Positions 60,067-64,000 of a stretch of DNA of 64,000 nucleotides are shown one piece after another. The stretch is from Blastococcus sp. KM273128 (lineage in GTDB: Bacteria > Actinomycetota > Actinomycetes > Mycobacteriales > Geodermatophilaceae), in assembly GCF_021698975.1 (NCBI RefSeq), contig NZ_SSXA01000010.1, positions 54,920 through 118,919 on the forward strand, read 5' to 3'. The position numbers and the translations under genes were made by a program. The notes below the pieces were generated by a model, which saw only the letters and a program-made list of their open reading frames with translations, did no database searches and was not told where the DNA came from. How positions within the stretch are numbered: position 1 is the stretch's first letter; every line of letters starts with the position of its first letter.

Positions 60067-61602
60067 ATGCGCGTACCCCTCACCAGTCGCGACTTCCTCG
60101 ACCGCGCGGAGCTCGTCTACGGCGACCGCGTCGGCATCGTCGACGAGCCGGCGCAGCCCGCGCCGTCGCTGGGCGAGGTCTCCTACCGGGAGGTGGCCCG
60201 GCGCGGCCGCGCGCTGCAGGCGGGCCTGGACGAGCTGGGTGTCGGCGAGGGCGAGCGGGTGGCGATCGTCAGCCACAACTCCGCGCGGCTGCTCGAGCTG
60301 CTGCTGGCGGTGCCCTCCTCCGGCCGGGTCGCGGTGCCGATCAACTTCCGGCTGCAGCCCGAGGAGGTCGAGTACATCGTCGGCCACTCCGGCGCTCGGG
60401 TGCTGCTGGTCGACCCGGAGCTGGAGACCTCGCTCAAGGGCGTGCGCGCCGAGCACCGCTTCGGCACGGGGGAGGAGTACGAGCAGCTGCTCCGCTTCGA
60501 CGCCGAGCCGCGCCCCTGGGCGGAGCCGGACGAGGACGCGACGGCGACGATCAACTACACCAGCGGGACGACGGCGCGGCCCAAGGGCGTGCAGATGACC
60601 CACCGCAACATCTGGGTCAACGCGGTGACCTTCGGCATGCACATGCAGGTCAGCGACCGCGACGTCTACATGCACACGCTGCCGATGTTCCACTGCAACG
60701 GCTGGGGCCTGCCCTACGCGATGGCCGGCGTCGGCGCCCGCCAGGTGGTGATCCGCAAGGTCGACGGCGCGGAGATCCTGCGCCGCGTCGACCAGCACGG
60801 CGTGACGCTGATGGCCGGGGCGCCCGCGGTGTGGAACGCCGTCCTCGAGGCCGCCGCGGACTGGGACGGCGAGATCCCCGGGCGCGACCGGGTGCGGATC
60901 ATCGTCGCGGGGGCGCCGCCGCCGTCGCGGACCATCGCCCGGGTGGAGGCCGAGCTCGGCTGGGAGTTCAACCAGATCTACGGCCTCACCGAGACCGCGC
61001 CGCTGCTCACCATCAACCGGCCGCGCGCCGAGTACGACGACCTCGACCCGGAGGAGCGCGCCCGGCGGCTTTCCCGGGCCGGCGTGCCGTCGATCGGCAC
61101 CCGGATGGCGGTCAGCGACACCGGCGAGGTGCTGGCGCGCAGCAACACCGTGCTCGCCGGCTACTGGGAGAACCCCGACGCCTCGGCCGAGGCGCTCGAC
61201 GGCGGCTGGTTCCACACCGGGGACGGCGGTTCGCTGGACGAGCAGGGCTACCTGACGATCTCCGACCGCAAGAAGGACGTGATCATCACCGGGGGCGAGA
61301 ACGTCTCCTCGATCGAGGTCGAGGACGTGGTGTTCAGCCACCCGTCGGTCGCGGAGGTGGCGGTCATCGGCATCCCGGACGAGAAGTGGGGCGAGATGGT
61401 CACCGCGATCGTCGTCCTCGCCGAGGGGGAGCAGGCGACCGAGGCCGACATCATCGCCCACTGCAAGGCGCGGATCGCCGGCTACAAGGCGCCCAAGCGG
61501 GTGGAGTTCCGCGACGAGCTGGCCCGCACCGCCACCGGGAAGATCCAGAAGTTCAAGCTCCGCGAGGACTTCTGGGCCGGCTCCGAGCGCAAGGTCAACT
61601 GA
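60067..61602 (+). CDS. AMP-dependent fatty acyl-CoA ligase/synthetase
   Basis: A 511-residue ANL-superfamily enzyme that activates a carboxylic acid as acyl-AMP and joins it to CoA. Motifs in order: the P-loop NYTSGTTARPKGVQMTHRN near residue 160, HTLPMFHCNGWGLPY, the A5 segment QIYGLTETAPLL, A7 GWFHTGDGG, A8 ISDRKKDVIITGGENVSSIEVE and the A10 Lys in ARTATGKIQKFKLRE. The length fits medium- to long-chain FadD-like enzymes. Substrate chain length cannot be read from the sequence. It lies between a sirtuin and an SDR. Confidence 0.93.
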   Translation: MRVPLTSRDFLDRAELVYGDRVGIVDEPAQPAPSLGEVSYREVARRGRALQAGLDELGVGEGERVAIVSHNSARLLELLLAVPSSGRVAVPINFRLQPEEVEYIVGHSGARVLLVDPELETSLKGVRAEHRFGTGEEYEQLLRFDAEPRPWAEPDEDATATINYTSGTTARPKGVQMTHRNIWVNAVTFGMHMQVSDRDVYMHTLPMFHCNGWGLPYAMAGVGARQVVIRKVDGAEILRRVDQHGVTLMAGAPAVWNAVLEAAADWDGEIPGRDRVRIIVAGAPPPSRTIARVEAELGWEFNQIYGLTETAPLLTINRPRAEYDDLDPEERARRLSRAGVPSIGTRMAVSDTGEVLARSNTVLAGYWENPDASAEALDGGWFHTGDGGSLDEQGYLTISDRKKDVIITGGENVSSIEVEDVVFSHPSVAEVAVIGIPDEKWGEMVTAIVVLAEGEQATEADIIAHCKARIAGYKAPKRVEFRDELARTATGKIQKFKLREDFWAGSERKVN

Positions 61603-61623
61603 CGGCGGGCCGGGCGCGGCGGC

Positions 61624-62469
61624 TCAGCCGTCGCGCTCGGCCACCAGCCGGTCGGTGGTGCGGCGGATGCGGTGCACCTGCCGGGAGAGCGTCATGTCCA
61701 GGATCCGGTCGACCGGCGGGACCTCGCCCAGCCGCGCCAGCCCCATCCACCGCGGGACGGCGACCGAGCGCGACCAGTAGGAGCCCAGGCTGCGCGCCAC
61801 CTGATCGGCGACCCGCTCCGTGCGGATGCCGGGGGAGAGCCGCCCCTCGGCGTCCTCGTCGGAGACCGGCGCGGCGCCCCGGCCGCGCACCAGCCACTCG
61901 GTCGACACCGGCCCCGGGGTGACCGAGTGGACCCGCACGCCGCGGGCGGTCACCTCCCGCCGCAGCCCCTTCACGAAGCCGTGCGCGCCGGCCTTGGTCG
62001 CGGAGTAGACGGTCAGCGGCGGCACCTGCGACAGCGCGGCGGCGGAGGCGGTGACGAGGACGTCGGCGCGGCCCCGCTCGGCGGCCGCCGCCAGCAGGTG
62101 CGGGAGCGCGATGCGGGCGAGGTCGACGACCCCGGTGAGGTTGGTGGCGATCATCGTCTCGACGGCGTCCTGCGGCGTGTCCTCGACCAGGGCGGCGTAG
62201 CCGATCGCCGCGTTGAGGACCACGGCGTCCAGGCGCCCGTGCTCGGCGACCACCCGCTCGACCAGCGCAACCCGGTCGGTGGCGGAGCGGACGTCGGCCG
62301 GCACCCCGGTGGCGCCGTCGACGCCGGCCAGCGCCTCGGACAGCCGCGCCTGGTCGCGGGCGCAGGCCACCACCCGCGCGCCGTCGGCGGCCAGGCGGTG
62401 GACGACGGCGCGGCCGATGCCGGTGCTCCCGCCGGTGACGAGGACGACGCGATCCTGGAGGTCGGGCAC
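61624..62469 (-). CDS. Short-chain dehydrogenase/reductase (SDR)
   Basis: A 281-residue classical SDR using NAD(P)H. Seen: the cofactor motif VTGGSTGIGRAV near residue 10, NAAIGYAALV, the catalytic Ser region VLVTASAAALS and the Tyr/Lys motif VYSATKAGAHGF. The C-terminal 70 residues (QVARSLGSYWSRSVAVPRWM) extend beyond the core, as in several actinobacterial SDRs of lipid metabolism. I took GTG 62469 as the start, giving VPDLQDRVVLVTGG; this codon lies inside the 23-bp inverted repeat shared with the divergent methyltransferase. It converges with the acyl-CoA ligase (21-base gap). Substrate unknown. Confidence 0.9.
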   Translation of the reverse strand: MPDLQDRVVLVTGGSTGIGRAVVHRLAADGARVVACARDQARLSEALAGVDGATGVPADVRSATDRVALVERVVAEHGRLDAVVLNAAIGYAALVEDTPQDAVETMIATNLTGVVDLARIALPHLLAAAAERGRADVLVTASAAALSQVPPLTVYSATKAGAHGFVKGLRREVTARGVRVHSVTPGPVSTEWLVRGRGAAPVSDEDAEGRLSPGIRTERVADQVARSLGSYWSRSVAVPRWMGLARLGEVPPVDRILDMTLSRQVHRIRRTTDRLVAERDG

Positions 62470-62517
62470 GGCGCGGTTGTGCCCAGGCCCCGCCGGGCAC
62501 AACCGCGCCGTGCCCGA
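62462..62517. repeat. 23-bp perfect inverted repeat spanning both divergent start codons
   Basis: Bases 62462-62484 are the exact reverse complement of 62495-62517, with a 10-base centre. Each arm contains, outward from the centre, GGGCACAACCGCGCC, then GTG, then CCCGA: the start codon and next codons of the SDR gene (minus) and of the methyltransferase gene (plus). Both genes thus have mirror-image start regions. It could be an operator for divergent control, a cruciform, or the scar of an inverted duplication. Confidence 0.8.
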
Positions 62518-63136
62518 TCCGAAGCCCGTCCCGCCCACCTACGTCGACGCGACCCGGCTGTGGGTCGACTCCCGGCCCCGGGCGTGGGTGCAACGCCGCG
62601 GGGAGGCGGCGATCCTGCGGCGACTCGGCGGCGAGGTGCGCGGCGGCACCGTCCTCGAGCTGGGCACCGGACGACGGGGGACCGGCCTGCGGCTGGCCCT
62701 CGACGTCTTCGGGGCGGACCGGGCCGAGGGCGTCGAGCGGTTCCCGGCCAGCGTCGCGGCGTGCCGCGCGGCGGTCGCCGACCTGGGGGACCGGGTCGAG
62801 GTGCGCGAGGGCGACGTCACCGCGCTGGCCGCCGAGGACGGGTCCTACGACGCGGTGTTCGCCTACCACGTGCTGCACCACGCCGAGGCCTGGCGTGACG
62901 TGGTCGGCGAGGCGGCGCGGGTGCTGCGCCCGGGTGGCCGGTTCTACGCCTGCGAGATGACCGCCCGCTTCGTCGACAGCCGCCCGCTGCGCGCGGTCGC
63001 CTTCCACCCGGCCGACGGCGACCGGCCCACCCCCACCGCGCTGGCCACCGCCTGCCGGGACGCGGGGCTGGACGTCGTCGCGCAGGAGACCCGGCTCGCC
63101 GGCTGCTGGACGGCGCTCGTCGCGACCCGGCCGTGA
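62510..63136 (+). CDS. SAM-dependent class I methyltransferase
   Basis: A 208-residue Rossmann-fold methyltransferase of the Methyltransf_11/UbiE-like type. The SAM motif I is TVLELGTGRRGTGLRLAL near residue 47, motif II follows as EVREGDVTALAAEDGSYDAVF, and the post-motif YHVLHHAEAWRDVVGEAARVLRPGG is typical. Substrate unknown. The start is taken as GTG 62510 (VPDPKPVPPTYVDATRLWVD); it lies in the inverted repeat that also covers the SDR start. The stop overlaps the next gene by four bases (GTGA), so the two are co-translated. Confidence 0.87.
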   Translation: MPDPKPVPPTYVDATRLWVDSRPRAWVQRRGEAAILRRLGGEVRGGTVLELGTGRRGTGLRLALDVFGADRAEGVERFPASVAACRAAVADLGDRVEVREGDVTALAAEDGSYDAVFAYHVLHHAEAWRDVVGEAARVLRPGGRFYACEMTARFVDSRPLRAVAFHPADGDRPTPTALATACRDAGLDVVAQETRLAGCWTALVATRP

Positions 63137-63699
63137 CCACCGCGGTCCGGCCGCTGCCCACGGCGCGGGCGGCGCTGGCCCTGCTCACCCGGCACTGGCG
63201 GCGGGCCTACCTGGCCGCCGTCGTGGCGACGCTGGTCAACACCGTGCCCGATGTGCTGCGCCACCTGCCCGTCTGGGACGACCCGCGGGTGTGGACCGCC
63301 GTCGTCGTCGACGTCATCGGGTTCCTGACCGCGCTGCTGGCGCAGCTGTGGGTCACCGGAGCGGTGGCCGACCTGCCGGAGGGCGGGCCCCTGCGCCCGC
63401 GGGGCGCCCTGGGGCGCGGCACCCGGCTGGCGCTGGCCGCGGTGCGCACGGCGCCGGGCACCGTCGCCACCGGCGTCGTCCTGGGAGGTGCGGTCTCCGC
63501 GCTGCTGACCGTGCCGGCGTCGGTGGCCGCACTGGGCGCCGATCAGGTGCTCGGGCCGCTCGACGACCCGGCGGCATCGGCCTTCGCGGTGGCCGCCGTC
63601 AGCGACGTGGTCGCCAGTGCGGTCACGCTGCCCTTCCTCGCGCTGGTCCTGGTGCTGGCCGGCCGCCGCCGGTTGACCTCCCGCGGGCCGGGGCAGTAG
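63133..63699 (+). CDS. Membrane protein of unknown function (188 aa)
   Basis: No family recognised. The 188-residue product has four likely membrane helices: around AYLAAVVATLVNTVPDVL, VWTAVVVDVIGFLTALLAQL, GTVATGVVLGGAVSALLTVP and VTLPFLALVLVLAG. The loop after helix 2 is Pro/Gly-rich (DLPEGGPLRPRGALGRG) and the C-terminus is basic. GTG 63133 overlaps the methyltransferase stop, implying one mRNA and possibly linked function, such as a lipid-modifying pair. The downstream gene starts seven bases after its stop. Confidence 0.7.
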   Translation: MTTAVRPLPTARAALALLTRHWRRAYLAAVVATLVNTVPDVLRHLPVWDDPRVWTAVVVDVIGFLTALLAQLWVTGAVADLPEGGPLRPRGALGRGTRLALAAVRTAPGTVATGVVLGGAVSALLTVPASVAALGADQVLGPLDDPAASAFAVAAVSDVVASAVTLPFLALVLVLAGRRRLTSRGPGQ

Positions 63700-63705
63700 C
63701 CAGCC

Positions 63706-64000
63706 GTGGACCACGAGTGGGACGTCACCCGCAAGAGCATCGGGACGCTGTCGATCTGGCTCGGGACGGCGGCGCTGTTCGCCCCGCGGTGGCTGGCCGG
63801 GGTGCTGGGCGTCCGCGACACCGCGGCGCGCACCGACGTCGCGCTCCCGCTGCTGGTCCGGTTGATGGCCGCCCGGAACATCGCGCTCGGCGCCGCGCTG
63901 CTGGTGACGCCGGCGTCGCAGGCGCGGCGCGCCACCGAGGTGACGCTGCTGCTCACCGGGCTGGACGCCGCCGCCGTGCTGGTCAACGCCTCCACCCGGT
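63706..64000 (+). CDS. Membrane protein of unknown function (5' part, cut by window end)
   Basis: An open frame from GTG 63706 runs to the window end without a stop, giving at least 98 residues. It begins VDHEWDVTRKSIGTLSIWLG, then TAALFAPRWLAGVLGVRDT, ARNIALGAALLVTP and TLLLTGLDAAAVLVNA, with about three hydrophobic segments. The pattern of a short membrane protein with a conserved ARN near a helix start resembles small DUF4267-like families, but I cannot confirm this. It lies seven bases after the preceding membrane protein gene, so it is probably in the same operon. Confidence 0.6.
   Translation, partial: MDHEWDVTRKSIGTLSIWLGTAALFAPRWLAGVLGVRDTAARTDVALPLLVRLMAARNIALGAALLVTPASQARRATEVTLLLTGLDAAAVLVNASTR

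Overview
The window is a contiguous stretch of core chromosome from a very GC-rich actinobacterium. Codon usage, frequent GTG starts, leaderless-looking promoters, and WhiA, RbpA, OpcA and SufU all point to Actinobacteria. The gene complement would fit Geodermatophilaceae (Blastococcus, Geodermatophilus or Modestobacter type), but that placement is inference. The backbone order uvrB .. uvrA, uvrC-rapZ-yvcK-whiA, gap-pgk-tpiA, secG, rbpA, pgl-opcA-zwf-pgi-tal-tkt, ctaB, ctaA, sufR-B-D-(Rieske)-C-S-U-T, ABC-F, small HTH, enoyl-CoA hydratase, acn matches the order I remember for the Rv1420-Rv1475c part of Mycobacterium tuberculosis. I see no prophage, insertion sequence, CRISPR array, tRNA or rRNA gene. 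No gene-free gap exceeds 300 bases; the largest (6125-6380, 35670-35934, 38280-38525, 52307-52550, 21142-21371) are promoter regions.

Layout. 1-4.1 kb: the end of uvrB, then two tandem TerC-family membrane protein genes. Each has its own yybP-ykoY-type (manganese) riboswitch and a matching anti-Shine-Dalgarno sequence. 4.1-10.6 kb: an S9-type hydrolase whose nucleophile serine is glycine, a secreted M28 aminopeptidase with a PA domain, a small acidic protein, a metallo-beta-lactamase-fold hydrolase and an amidase. 10.7-19.3 kb: uvrA, a small two-helix membrane protein, and the overlapping uvrC-rapZ-yvcK set followed by whiA. 19.4-21.1 kb: a membrane-bound PAS-GGDEF diguanylate cyclase. 21.3-27.1 kb: gap-pgk-tpiA, an orphan family 5 solute-binding protein, secG and rbpA. 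27.1-35.7 kb (minus strand): the pentose phosphate operon tkt-tal-pgi-zwf-opcA-pgl. 35.9-38.3 kb: the heme A genes ctaB (plus) and ctaA (minus). 38.5-45.5 kb: the SUF iron-sulfur assembly operon led by its regulator sufR. 45.6-54.9 kb: a large polytopic membrane protein, an ABC-F ATPase, a small HTH protein, an enoyl-CoA hydratase-like protein, an ABC exporter, a SnoaL-like protein, a DUF881 protein, a 53-residue membrane protein and a CbiX-type chelatase. 55-57.9 kb: aconitase. 58-64 kb: a PAP2 protein, sirtuin, acyl-CoA ligase, a divergent SDR/methyltransferase pair sharing a 23-bp inverted repeat, and two membrane proteins, the last cut by the window end.

How the genes fit together. The window joins nucleotide excision repair, lower glycolysis, the oxidative and non-oxidative pentose phosphate pathway, heme A synthesis, Fe-S assembly and a major Fe-S client (aconitase). 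Three perfect GTGA-N6-TCAC palindromes of the CRP/GlxR type lie upstream of the M28 peptidase, the 91-residue membrane protein and aconitase. About nine genes have a TANNNT -10 box 6-8 bases before the start codon, consistent with leaderless mRNAs. Most of the window is ordinary housekeeping sequence. The parts most worth a second look are the duplicated riboswitch-TerC cassette, the serine-less S9 protein, the start-codon-spanning inverted repeat at 62.5 kb and the sufR operator. I found no convincing wholly new system.
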